Source of the DNA: Enterobacteriaceae endosymbiont of Plateumaris sericea
GTDB lineage: Bacteria; Pseudomonadota; Gammaproteobacteria; Enterobacterales; Enterobacteriaceae
Reading direction: 5' to 3'
Assembly: GCF_012562605.1 (NCBI RefSeq)
Contig: NZ_CP046224.1
Location: forward strand, 328,691 to 392,690
DNA: 64,000 nt
Below the pieces are notes generated by a model, which saw only the letters and a program-made list of their open reading frames with translations, ran no database searches and was not told the DNA's origin. This document shows positions 10,841 through 20,095 of this stretch, in pieces. Positions within the stretch are counted from its first letter, which is position 1; each line of letters begins with the position of its first letter. Made by a program: the position numbers and the translations under genes.

Positions 10841-11353
10841 TTAAAATCTAAATTCTTTAGATATTTGTTTAACCCATTTTTTAATACGTAAAGAAGTTAA
10901 ATGAGATTGCCTATCTTCATCTATAGTTAATCCTAAAAAATAATCTTTATTTTTTAAACTTTTAGTATATTCAAAATTATAACCTAAAGTAGGCCAATAT
11001 CCTATTATTGTAGCTTTATTTCTTTTAACAATTTTATAAATTAAACTAATTGCATCACAAAAATAATCTCCATAATCTTCTTGATCTCCACATCCAAATA
11101 AAGCTACAATTTTATTTTTAAAATTAATTTTTTTTAAAATAGGAAAAAAATCATCCCAATCACATTGGGCTTCACCATAATACCAAGTAGATATACCAAA
11201 TAATAATATTGGAAAATTTTCAATATCTTGTTTACTACTTTTAGAAATATCAAAAATTTTAGTAATATTATTACCTAATTCTTTTTGAATATTTAATGCA
11301 ACATTTTCCGTATTTCCTGTATCACTACCAAAAAAAATACCTATTTTAGACAT
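10841..11353 (-). CDS. fldA: Flavodoxin FldA
   Basis: 170 residues (E. coli 176). The FMN phosphate loop GSDTGNT lies at residues 9-15; the flavin-flanking loops appear as [12 protein letters not shown] and [17 protein letters not shown] low-potential electron donor, for example to radical-SAM enzymes such as MiaB. It is followed in E. coli by fur, which is absent here. It lies 24 nt downstream of ybfF on the same strand, so the two may be co-transcribed. Confidence 0.96.
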   Translation of the reverse strand: MSKIGIFFGSDTGNTENVALNIQKELGNNITKIFDISKSSKQDIENFPILLFGISTWYYGEAQCDWDDFFPILKKINFKNKIVALFGCGDQEDYGDYFCDAISLIYKIVKRNKATIIGYWPTLGYNFEYTKSLKNKDYFLGLTIDEDRQSHLTSLRIKKWVKQISKEFRF

Positions 11354-11377
11354 ATTAATTATTATCCTCTAATAATT

Positions 11378-12151
11378 TTATTTTAAACAAAAATTCAATA
11401 TTTGATTTATAACTACATTAGTTACTTCAATATGTAAAAAATGACCCGCAGGAATATTATATATTCTTGCTGATGGAAATTGATTAAATAAATCTTTATA
11501 ATGAAGATTATTAATATAAGAAGATTTTTCTCCTTTTAAAAATAATGATTCTCCTAACCATGCAGGTATTTTTTCCCAATTTAATATTTTATCATATTCA
11601 TGATTTAATATAGGTAGATTAAATTGCCATTTACCATAAGAAAATGAATTTAAAAAATATTTTATTATATATTTTTTTTTTATATAAAAATTCATTATTT
11701 CAAAAGCTTTTTTTTTAGTAAATATCTTTAATTTATTAATTTTTTTTAATATAAAAAAAATATTTTTATTATTATAAAAATAATGAACTGGAGCTATATC
11801 AAGAATAATAATTTTTTTTATAATATTAGGAATTAATTTAGTTAAAGTCATAGCAATTTTTCCACCCATAGAATGTCCTATAATGATAATATTATTTTTA
11901 ATTCTGATATAATTAAGTGTATCTAAAATATCTTGAGCCATTATTGTATAATTCATACTACTATTTTTAGGAGATAAACCATGATTTCTTACATCAATTT
12001 CAATAATTTTATATTTTAATCTTTGATTTAAAATTTTTGCAATGTAATGTAAACTATTTATATTACCAAATAATCCATGAATTGTAATAATAGTTATATT
12101 TTCTTTTTGATAAAAATTTTTTATAGGAATAATAGAATAATTTAAAATCAT
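11378..12151 (-). CDS. ybfF: YbfF-like alpha/beta-hydrolase (esterase)
   Basis: 257 residues (E. coli YbfF 254). Alpha/beta-hydrolase fold with the oxyanion HG motif at about 25-26, the nucleophile elbow GHSMGG with Ser94, a putative acid in DIAPVHY and the catalytic His in AGHFLHIE near the C-terminus. E. coli YbfF shows esterase activity on acyl-CoA and ester substrates in vitro; its physiological substrate is unsettled. Position beside fldA matches E. coli after loss of ybfE. No signal peptide is seen, so it is probably cytoplasmic. Confidence 0.88.
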   Translation of the reverse strand: MILNYSIIPIKNFYQKENITIITIHGLFGNINSLHYIAKILNQRLKYKIIEIDVRNHGLSPKNSSMNYTIMAQDILDTLNYIRIKNNIIIIGHSMGGKIAMTLTKLIPNIIKKIIILDIAPVHYFYNNKNIFFILKKINKLKIFTKKKAFEIMNFYIKKKYIIKYFLNSFSYGKWQFNLPILNHEYDKILNWEKIPAWLGESLFLKGEKSSYINNLHYKDLFNQFPSARIYNIPAGHFLHIEVTNVVINQILNFCLK

Positions 12152-12379
12152 ATTATATTTAAATTAAAATTTCAAAAATATATAAGTTGTGTTAAAATAT
12201 ATAATATTTAAAATTAAATATATATTTATTATTAATATAATATTATAGAAAATTTTATTAAATATAAAAAATACTAAATTATAAATTTAATATTAATTTT
12301 TTGATAAAATAAAATATTAATTGTAGTAACTATTAAAATTATTTAATTAATATAATAAATATACAAAATAAAATTTTTT

Positions 12380-14002
12380 ATGAAAAATATAAATCCTACA
12401 AAAACTATTTCTTGGAAAATATTAACAGAACATTTTCAAGATATAAAAAAAACAACATTAAATGATTTATTTAAAAAAGATAAAAAAAGATTCTCTAAAT
12501 TTTCTATCAATTTTGAAAATGAAATTCTTTTTGATTTTTCAAAAAATATAATTAATGAAAAAACAATTAATAATTTAATTAATTTAGCTAAAGAAGTTAA
12601 TTATAATGATGCTATTAATTCAATGTTTTATGGTAAAGACATTAATATAACAGAAAAAAGGCCAATTTTACATACTGCATTACGTAATCAATATAGTACA
12701 AGTACTTTTTTAAATAATGAAAATATATATAATAATATTATTATTAATTTAAAAAAAATTAAACAAATTTCTGATGATGTAATTTCAGGAAAATGGAAAG
12801 GATATAAAAATAATATAATAAAAGATATTATAAATATAGGTATTGGAGGTTCAAATTTAGGTCCATTAATGGTTACAGAAGCATTAAAACCTTATAAAAA
12901 TCATTTAAACTTACATTTTATATCAAATATTGATAGTACTCAATTAGTAGATGTTTTAAAAAAAATTAAACCAGAAAATAGTTTATTCATTATTTCTTCT
13001 AAAACTTTTACAACTCAAGAAACTATTTCTAATGCAAAAAGCGTAAAAGAATGGTTTATTGAAAATACTTCTCATATAAATTTTAATGATAATATATCAA
13101 AACATTTTATTGCTATAACTAATAATATTCATTATGCTCAAAAATTTGGAATAAATAAAAATAATATTTTATCATTACCAGATTGGATAGTAGGACGTTT
13201 TTCTTTATGGTCATTTATAGGTCTTCCAATATCATTATCTATTGGTTTTAATAATTTTAAAAAATTATTAAAAGGTGCAGATAAAATGGATAACCATTTT
13301 TTTTATAATCCTATTAGATATAATATACCTATTATTATGTCTTTAATAAGTATTTGGTATAATAATTTTTGGAAATCAGAAACAGAAGCAATAATACTTT
13401 ATGATCATTATATGAGATATTTTCCAAAATATTTACAACAATTAAATATGGAATCTAATGGTAAATCTATAGATAGAAATGGTGAAATTATAAATTATCA
13501 AACTAGTCCAATTATATGGGGTGGAGTAGGAACTAATAGTCAACATTCATTTTTTCAAATGTTACATCAAGGAACAAAACTTATTCCATGTGATTTTATT
13601 GCTCCAGTAATTACTCATAATTATTTAAATAATCATCATGATAAATTAATATCTAATTATATAGCACAGACAAAAGCATTAGCATTTGGAAATCAAGATG
13701 ATGATAATATTAAAAAAAATATATATAAATTATGTTTAGGTAATCATCCAAGTAATTCAATTTTTTTAAGAGAAATAACTCCATATAATTTAGGATCATT
13801 AATTGCTTTATATGAACATAAAATTTTTATGCAAGGTGTAATCTTAAATATTTTTTCTTTTGATCAATGGGGTGTTGAATTAGGGAAAAAAATAGCTAAT
13901 ATGCTAATATTGGATTTAAATAATTCTGAAAAAATAATTCATTATGATGAATCAACTAACGGACTAATAAATTTTTATAAATTATTTAATACATTAAATT
14001 AA
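12380..14002 (+). CDS. pgi: Glucose-6-phosphate isomerase
   Basis: 540 residues (E. coli 549). It interconverts glucose-6-phosphate and fructose-6-phosphate. The sugar-phosphate loop GIGGSNLGP lies near residues 154-162; the catalytic Glu358 is in NMESNGKS and the active-site His in TNSQHSFFQ. The C-terminal VELGKK carries the conserved Lys. It is a singleton from elsewhere in the E. coli map, placed between two larger syntenic blocks. The flanking spacers (228 bp and 163 bp) show only A/T sequence. Confidence 0.98.
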   Translation: MKNINPTKTISWKILTEHFQDIKKTTLNDLFKKDKKRFSKFSINFENEILFDFSKNIINEKTINNLINLAKEVNYNDAINSMFYGKDINITEKRPILHTALRNQYSTSTFLNNENIYNNIIINLKKIKQISDDVISGKWKGYKNNIIKDIINIGIGGSNLGPLMVTEALKPYKNHLNLHFISNIDSTQLVDVLKKIKPENSLFIISSKTFTTQETISNAKSVKEWFIENTSHINFNDNISKHFIAITNNIHYAQKFGINKNNILSLPDWIVGRFSLWSFIGLPISLSIGFNNFKKLLKGADKMDNHFFYNPIRYNIPIIMSLISIWYNNFWKSETEAIILYDHYMRYFPKYLQQLNMESNGKSIDRNGEIINYQTSPIIWGGVGTNSQHSFFQMLHQGTKLIPCDFIAPVITHNYLNNHHDKLISNYIAQTKALAFGNQDDDNIKKNIYKLCLGNHPSNSIFLREITPYNLGSLIALYEHKIFMQGVILNIFSFDQWGVELGKKIANMLILDLNNSEKIIHYDESTNGLINFYKLFNTLN

Positions 14003-14165
14003 TATTATATAAAAATATTATTTTATTTTTTAGTAAAATAAAGAACTAATAATTTTAGTTAAATATAATATATAAAAAAATATTTATGTAATAAATATAT
14101 AAATATTTTTTTACAAATTTAATTTATTTTATTTTAAATTAAATATTTTTAAATAAAATGATAAT

Positions 14166-15839
14166 CTATTTATTAAATAATTTAATATTTATAAGTTTAT
14201 TTAAAATTCTTATTTTTTTAAAATTTTTTAAAATATTTTTCTTTAAAATTTTAGATAATTCAATAGTAGAATATAAGGGAAATAATTTTATATTACCAAT
14301 ATAATGACTATTAATTTCTCCTTCATTAATCATAGCTCCAACAATATGACGAATTTCAACACCATCTTTTTTACCAATATTTATACTATATAATTCCATA
14401 TCTTTATTTTTATTTTTATAATTTTTTTTATATATATTTTTTACGTTTTTATTTTTTAATATACTATTAAATTTAATAAATTTTGATTTTTTATAAAATG
14501 TTTTTTTAGCTATAAAAATAGGATCAGGAGGTAAAATTAAAGGTTTGAGACCTTGTGCTATTTTTAATAAAGCTATTGATAATTTTTCTAAATCTAAATT
14601 ATTATTATTTTGTAATTTTTGTAAAATTACTTTATATTTTTCTAAATCTTTAGATTCTAATTCTTTATTTATTTTCATTGAAAATTTTATTAATCTTTTT
14701 TCTGTTAATAATTTTGAATTAGGTAAAAATACTTCTGGAATATGTAATTTTATTTTTCTTTCAATATTTCTTAAAAATCTTTTTTCTCTATTTTCTACAA
14801 ACATTAAAGCTTTACCAGTTCTTCCAGCACGTCCTGTTCTTCCTATACGATGTACATAAGATTCTACATCTATTGGAATATCATAATTTATAACTAATGA
14901 TATTCTTTCAACATCTAATCCTCTAGCAGCAATATCCGTAGCGATTAAAATATCTAAATTTCCATTTTTAAATCTTTCTAATGTCTGTTCTCTAATATTT
15001 TGATTCATATCTCCATTTAAAGCTGCACTATTATAACCAGATTGTTTTAATATTTCAGAAACTTCAATAGTTGCATGTTTAGTACGTACAAAAATTAATG
15101 CTGCATCAAAATCTTCAGCTTCAAGAAATTTTTTAAGAGCATCTATTTTTCGTCCAAAAGAAGTCCAATAACTTTGATTAATATTTGGTATTGTATCAAT
15201 ATTTGATGCAATTCTAATTTCATGAGGATTATTCATGAATTTTTTTGTAATATTTTTAATTTGTATTGGCATAGTAGCAGAAAATAATGCAATTTGATAT
15301 CCTTTAGGTATAATAGATATTATATGTTCGACATCTTCAATAAAACCCATTCTTAACATTTCATCTGCTTCATCTAAAACTAAACTTTTTAACTTTGATA
15401 AATTAACAGTACCTCTTTTAATATGATCTAATAAACGTCCAGGAGTAGCAACAATTATTTGTGGTCCTAATCTTAATCCTTTTAATTGAATACTATATGA
15501 TTGTCCTCCATATAATACCAATACATTTACGCCAAGCATAAATTTACTAAATAAAGATATTGCTTTTGATACTTGCATTGCTAACTCCCTAGTAGGAGCT
15601 AAAATTAAAATTTGAGTATTTTTATTAGATACACTAATATTTTGTAATAACGGTAAAGAAAATGCTGCTGTTTTACCACTTCCAGTTTGTGCTATACCTA
15701 ATACATCTTTTTTAAATAATAAAGGTGGAATACATTCTTTTTGTATAGGAGATGGTTTAATATATCCAATTTTATTTAATGCTTTTAAAAGATAATTATT
15801 TAAACCAAGTTTAGCAAAAGTAATTTCAACATTAGTCAT
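14166..15839 (-). CDS. deaD: DEAD-box RNA helicase DeaD (CsdA)
   Basis: 557 residues from the ATG at 15839; a GTG three codons upstream would extend it, but [13 protein letters not shown] aligns with the E. coli start MAEFETTFADLGL. Motif I AQTGSGKT is at 50-57, DEAD at 156-159, SAT at 187-189 and HRIGRTGR near 331-338. The RNA-binding domain [11 protein letters not shown] is kept, but the Arg/Gly-rich tail that brings the E. coli protein to 629 residues is gone; the protein ends at the equivalent of RILNKPMNMQLL. It acts in ribosome assembly and mRNA decay, and sits downstream of pnp as in E. coli (nlpI lost). Confidence 0.97.
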   Translation of the reverse strand: MTNVEITFAKLGLNNYLLKALNKIGYIKPSPIQKECIPPLLFKKDVLGIAQTGSGKTAAFSLPLLQNISVSNKNTQILILAPTRELAMQVSKAISLFSKFMLGVNVLVLYGGQSYSIQLKGLRLGPQIIVATPGRLLDHIKRGTVNLSKLKSLVLDEADEMLRMGFIEDVEHIISIIPKGYQIALFSATMPIQIKNITKKFMNNPHEIRIASNIDTIPNINQSYWTSFGRKIDALKKFLEAEDFDAALIFVRTKHATIEVSEILKQSGYNSAALNGDMNQNIREQTLERFKNGNLDILIATDIAARGLDVERISLVINYDIPIDVESYVHRIGRTGRAGRTGKALMFVENREKRFLRNIERKIKLHIPEVFLPNSKLLTEKRLIKFSMKINKELESKDLEKYKVILQKLQNNNNLDLEKLSIALLKIAQGLKPLILPPDPIFIAKKTFYKKSKFIKFNSILKNKNVKNIYKKNYKNKNKDMELYSINIGKKDGVEIRHIVGAMINEGEINSHYIGNIKLFPLYSTIELSKILKKNILKNFKKIRILNKLINIKLFNK

Positions 15840-15999
15840 GTAATACACATGCCTCTTAATTTTATAATGTAAAAATTAAAATATAAATAATAATTATTTT
15901 TTAAAATTAATAAATAATGAATTATTTTATAATAATGTTTATTGAAACAATATATTAGATAAATTAAATTTATACATTATGTATTTTATTAAAGTTTTA

Positions 16000-16045
16000 A
16001 AATTATATTAAAATATATTTAATTAAATATATTTTAATATAATTT
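16000..16045. repeat. 46-bp perfect AT palindrome
   Basis: Positions 16000-16022 are the exact reverse complement of 16023-16045, with no loop; the sequence is all A/T. It could act as a pnp 3'-end stabiliser or weak terminator, or form a cruciform. The uninterrupted symmetry is long even allowing for base composition. Confidence 0.8.
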
Positions 16046-16080
16046 GTAATTATGTTTCAAAAAATAAACATAATCACAAA
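16043..16080. terminator. Hairpin next to the palindrome in the pnp-deaD gap
   Basis: Arms 16043-16057 and 16066-16080 are complementary over 15 positions with one A/C mismatch (core ATTATGTTT/AAACATAAT) around an 8-nt loop. It lies directly beside the 46-bp palindrome, giving two tandem hairpins downstream of pnp. A terminator or RNA 3'-end role is inferred from position only. Confidence 0.35.
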
Positions 16081-16246
16081 TACTTTATTTTATTGAAAAT
16101 ATCAAAAAACAACTATAAAAAAAATTATTTAATTAATACTTATTATTAAAATAATTAATTTTATTATAAATCATGAATATAAATTATAAATAGAACTTAA
16201 TTAAAGAAAATATATATTTAAATTGTTTTTTTATATATTATAATTA

Positions 16247-18337
16247 TTAAATTTTATTAATAGCTGCTTTTATACTTAATCTTATACGTCCTTGTCTATC
16301 AATTTCCATAACTTTTACAAGAACTTTTTGTTGTAATTTTAAATAATCACTAACTTTATTTACATGTTTATTAGTAATTTGTGAAATATGAACTAATCCT
16401 TCTTTTCCATTATCTATAACAATAAAAGCACCAAAATCTACAATACGTATAACTTTACCATTATATATTTTTCCTACTTCTATATCTGCTGTAATTTCTT
16501 TTATACGACGAATAGCAAATTTTATTTGTGAATTATTTTTAGCAGCTATTTTTATAATTCCAGTATCTTCAATTTCTATAATTGTATCAGTTTCTTCAGT
16601 TAAAGCTCTAATTACAGAACCACCTTTACCTATCATATCTTTAATTTTTTCTGGATTAATTTTTATTGTATGTATTCTAGGAGCAAATTCTGATATATTT
16701 TTTCTAGGTGTAGAAATAACTTGTTTCATAACTTCTAAAATATGTAATCTTGCTGATTTAGCTTGAATTAATGCTAATTTTATTATTTCATAAGTAATAC
16801 CTGTAATTTTAATATCCATTTGTAATGCTGTAATTCCTTCATGTGTACCAGCAACTTTAAAATCCATATCACCTAAATGATCTTCATCACCTAATATGTC
16901 AGATAATATTATAAAATTATTTTTATTTTTAATTAATCCCATAGATATACCAGCTACAGCATTTTTTATAGGAATTCCTGCATCCATCATTGCTAAAGAA
17001 GCACCACATACCGATGCCATCGAAGAAGATCCATTTGATTCAGTTATTTCTGAAACAATTCTTGTTGTATAAGGAAATTCTTCTATATTTGGCATAACTG
17101 GAATTATTGCTTTTTTTGCTAAATACCCATGACCAATTTCGCGTCTTTTAGGAGATCCTAAGATACCAATTTCACCTACAGCATATGGAGGAAAATTATA
17201 GTGAAAAATAAAATTATTTGTTCTATCTCCTAATAAATCATCTAAAATTTGTGCATCTCTTGTTGTTCCTAAAGTAGCAGTAACTAAAGATTGTGTTTCT
17301 CCTCTTGTAAATAATGCAGAACCATGTGTACGAGGTAATATTCCTGTACGTACATCTAAATTACGAATCATATCATGATCTCGTCCATCAATACGTAAAT
17401 TATTATTAAATATTTTTTTCCTAATAATATTTTTTTCTAAATTATAAAAAATCTCATTAATTTGATTATTAGAAATATCATTATATTCTTGTTGTATTAA
17501 TGTATTTACTTGTGATTTAATAGAATTAATTTCATTTGTTCTATTATTTTTTTCTTTAATATTATAAGCATCATTTAAAGAATTTTTAGCAAGAAAAATA
17601 ATTTTTTTTTCTATTTCTTCATTAATTTTAATTAATTGCCATTCGAAATTATTTTTTTCAATTTTATCTGTTAATTTTTGAATGTTATCTATTAAAATTT
17701 GTTGTTCATTATGTCCAAATATTATTGCATTCATTATTTGATCTTCATTTAATGAATTAGCTTGAGCTTCAACCATTAAAATTTCATTTTTAGTACCAGT
17801 AACAACTAAATCTAATTGACTTTTTTTCATATCTTCTGTAGTAGGATTTAAAATATATTGGTTATTAATATATCCAACTCTTGAACTACCAATAGGGCCA
17901 TTAAACGGGATACCAGATAAATTTAAAACAGCTGATGCACCAATAATAGCTACTATATCAGGATTAATAGATGTATTTACAGACATTACTGTTGCAGTAA
18001 TTTGAATTTCATTTAAAAAACCTTTTGTAAATAAAGGTCTTATTGAACGATCAATTAAACGAGAAATTAATATTTCTCCTTCACTTTGTCTACCTTCTCT
18101 ACGAAAAAAATTACCTGGAATACGTCCTGCTGCATATGATCTTTCTTGATAATTTACTGATAATGGAAAAAAAGATTGTTCTGGTTTTAGATTTTTATCT
18201 ACCATTATAGTAACAAATACAGCTGTATCATCAATACTTACCATAACTGCCGATGTAGCTTGTCTTGCTATAATTCCTGTTTCAATAGTTACAATATTAT
18301 TACCATATTTAAATCTACTAATAATTGGATTTAACAA
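16247..18337 (-). CDS. pnp: Polyribonucleotide nucleotidyltransferase (PNPase)
   Basis: 696 residues (E. coli 711). Two RNase PH-like domains are joined by a helical linker (about 215-310), followed by a KH domain (about 550-615) and S1 domain (about 620-690). The catalytic region [16 protein letters not shown] is intact, as is the RNA-contact motif FFRREGR. The start codon is TTG at 18337 with upstream AAGGAT; E. coli pnp also begins MLNPI from a TTG. Only the short acidic/Ala tail is trimmed. It performs 3'-5' RNA decay. It is in the rpsO-pnp operon order, 80 nt after rpsO. Confidence 0.98.
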   Translation of the reverse strand: MLNPIISRFKYGNNIVTIETGIIARQATSAVMVSIDDTAVFVTIMVDKNLKPEQSFFPLSVNYQERSYAAGRIPGNFFRREGRQSEGEILISRLIDRSIRPLFTKGFLNEIQITATVMSVNTSINPDIVAIIGASAVLNLSGIPFNGPIGSSRVGYINNQYILNPTTEDMKKSQLDLVVTGTKNEILMVEAQANSLNEDQIMNAIIFGHNEQQILIDNIQKLTDKIEKNNFEWQLIKINEEIEKKIIFLAKNSLNDAYNIKEKNNRTNEINSIKSQVNTLIQQEYNDISNNQINEIFYNLEKNIIRKKIFNNNLRIDGRDHDMIRNLDVRTGILPRTHGSALFTRGETQSLVTATLGTTRDAQILDDLLGDRTNNFIFHYNFPPYAVGEIGILGSPKRREIGHGYLAKKAIIPVMPNIEEFPYTTRIVSEITESNGSSSMASVCGASLAMMDAGIPIKNAVAGISMGLIKNKNNFIILSDILGDEDHLGDMDFKVAGTHEGITALQMDIKITGITYEIIKLALIQAKSARLHILEVMKQVISTPRKNISEFAPRIHTIKINPEKIKDMIGKGGSVIRALTEETDTIIEIEDTGIIKIAAKNNSQIKFAIRRIKEITADIEVGKIYNGKVIRIVDFGAFIVIDNGKEGLVHISQITNKHVNKVSDYLKLQQKVLVKVMEIDRQGRIRLSIKAAINKI

Positions 18338-18417
18338 AATAAATATCCTTAAATATAATTTTTATTGGAGATATAAAATTTTTAATTTAAAAAAAGATTA
18401 ATAATTTTAAAAATGAT

Positions 18418-18687
18418 TTATTTTCTTAAACCTAAATTTTCAATTAATAAGTTATACTTAATTAAATTCTTTTTTTTAAAAAAATCTAATAATTTTCTTC
18501 TATGTGATATCATTTTTAAAAGCCCACGACGACTATGATAATCTTTTTTATGAATTAAAAAATGTTTTTGTAAATGATTAATTTTAAATGTTAATAAAGC
18601 TATCTGTATTTTTGTTGATCCTTTATCAGTATTATGAATTCTATGTTTTTGAATAATTTTTATTTTATTTTCTTTATTAAAATACAC
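18418..18687 (-). CDS. rpsO: 30S ribosomal protein S15
   Basis: 89 residues, the same length as E. coli S15. The conserved DKGSTKIQIALLTFKINHL and HHSRRGLL-like KDYHSRRGLLKMISHRRKLL segments are clear. It starts from GTG at 18687 with GGAG upstream. A primary 16S-binding protein, it lies between truB and pnp as in E. coli. Confidence 0.97.
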   Translation of the reverse strand: MYFNKENKIKIIQKHRIHNTDKGSTKIQIALLTFKINHLQKHFLIHKKDYHSRRGLLKMISHRRKLLDFFKKKNLIKYNLLIENLGLRK

Positions 18688-18726
18688 AACTTAACTCCAT
18701 TAAATTATTTATTGATGATATTAAAA

Positions 18727-19650
18727 TTAATTTTGTTGGTTTATTAATTTATATTTTATTATATAACTTTTATTATCAACTTTACAAATTCCTATAAAAA
18801 TATGTTTATTATAAATACGAAAAGTATTAATAATACTATTATTAATTTTTATTTTTTTACCATTTTTAAGATTATTAATTAAATTCATAGATAATTGTAA
18901 TTTTGGTAAATAATTTAACATATAATCTGTAGGAAGTAATAATTTATCTAATAATGAAATATTTAATAAATTATTTTTATAATTATTTATTAAATTTTGT
19001 AATGTTTCAATTGTAACAATATTTTTATTTAAAATAGATAAATGAGAAATTTTAATTCTACGTAATTTTATTACATGTGCTCCACAATTTAACTTATCTC
19101 CTAAATTATCAATTATAGTACGAATATAAGTTCCTTTAGAACAATGTATTTTTAATTTAATTTTATCATTATTAAAATAAATTAATTGTAATTTATAAAT
19201 TGTTACTTCTCTTTTATTTAATGATAAATTAATACCTAATCTAGCATATTTATAAAGAGGAATACCTTTAAATTTTATTGCAGAATACATAGTTGGAGTT
19301 TGTTTTATTTTTCCTCTAAATAAAGAAAGTGTTTTTTCTAATGTTGTTTTAGAAAAATTTATATTATTTTTCTTTATAATACAACCATCTTTATCAGCAG
19401 TATTTGTTTTTTCACCTAAACGAGCTGTAACAATATATTTTTTATCTGAATTAATTAAATAACTTGTAAATTTTGTTGTTTCTCCTAAACATATAGGAAG
19501 TAATCCACTAGCTAATGGGTCTAAAGTTCCTGTATGTCCTGCTTTTTTAGCCTTATATATAAATTTAATATATTGAAGAATTTTATTTGATGTATATCCA
19601 ATAGGTTTATCTAATAATAATAAACCATTAACATGACGTTTATTTATAAT
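18727..19650 (-). CDS. truB: tRNA pseudouridine-55 synthase TruB; full-length frame without an in-frame ATG start
   Basis: It makes pseudouridine 55 in the T-loop. The first in-frame ATG (19290) would give only 187 residues, but the frame stays open upstream and encodes the entire conserved N-terminus: NGLLLLDKPIGYTSN, the catalytic loop GHTGTLDPLASG (Asp44 in this numbering; Asp48 in E. coli), LPICLGETTKF and YIVTARLGEKT. From ATT at 19650 it is 307 residues (E. coli 314). An upstream TGA at 19659-19657 leaves only ATT (19650) or ATA (19647) preceded by GAGG as starts. Alternatively the ATG at 19660 is used with loss of one A in the A5 tract 19654-19650, giving MRKIINKRHVNGLLLLDKP. It sits between rbfA and rpsO as in E. 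coli. Confidence 0.88.
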   Translation of the reverse strand: MINKRHVNGLLLLDKPIGYTSNKILQYIKFIYKAKKAGHTGTLDPLASGLLPICLGETTKFTSYLINSDKKYIVTARLGEKTNTADKDGCIIKKNNINFSKTTLEKTLSLFRGKIKQTPTMYSAIKFKGIPLYKYARLGINLSLNKREVTIYKLQLIYFNNDKIKLKIHCSKGTYIRTIIDNLGDKLNCGAHVIKLRRIKISHLSILNKNIVTIETLQNLINNYKNNLLNISLLDKLLLPTDYMLNYLPKLQLSMNLINNLKNGKKIKINNSIINTFRIYNKHIFIGICKVDNKSYIIKYKLINQQN

Positions 19651-19680
19651 TTTTCCTCATAGTTTAATATATTATGATTT

Positions 19681-20049
19681 TTATATATTATTTTTAGAAA
19701 TATTTGTAATAATATTACTAATATACCTTCCTTTTTCTAAGGAAAAATCGGGAAAAAATATTAATTTTGGTATATTACGTAATATTATTCTTTTTTTTAA
19801 AATATATTTAATATATCCTGTAATATTATTTAAATAACAAATTGTTTTTTTTAAGTCATTATGTATTTCTTCTTTATATGGTAACATTATAAATATCTTT
19901 GCAAAAGATAAATCTTTTGATATTAATAGATCAGTAACTGTTATAAACTTATTTATACGAGGATCAGAAATATTATGTTGTAAAATATCTGATATTTGTC
20001 TTTTTAGTTCATTAGCAATTCTTAACTGACGATATAAATAGTCTACCAT
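19681..20049 (-). CDS. rbfA: Ribosome-binding factor A
   Basis: 122 residues (E. coli 133). A single KH-like domain; the N-terminus RQLRIANELKRQISDIL and the segment DPRINKFITVTDLLISKDLSFAKIFI match the family well. The C-terminal extension is shortened. It binds 30S subunits during 16S 5'-end maturation. It lies between infB and truB as in E. coli, with 46 nt to infB. Confidence 0.96.
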   Translation of the reverse strand: MVDYLYRQLRIANELKRQISDILQHNISDPRINKFITVTDLLISKDLSFAKIFIMLPYKEEIHNDLKKTICYLNNITGYIKYILKKRIILRNIPKLIFFPDFSLEKGRYISNIITNISKNNI

Positions 20050-20095
20050 TATTTTATTTTACCTTTATAAATATATTATTTATTATTATTAATAA

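Larger units (their letters stand above)
15840..16246. other. Non-coding gap between pnp and deaD
   Basis: About 400 bp where E. coli has nlpI. No nlpI remnant could be read on either strand. It contains a 46-bp perfect palindrome and an adjoining hairpin (listed separately). Both lie downstream of the pnp stop codon and about 160-240 nt upstream of the deaD start. Confidence 0.6.

Noticed and set aside
18727-19290. truB read as a truncated 187-residue gene
   Set aside because: The upstream in-frame sequence encodes the conserved catalytic loop and N-terminus, so the ATG at 19290 is an internal Met.
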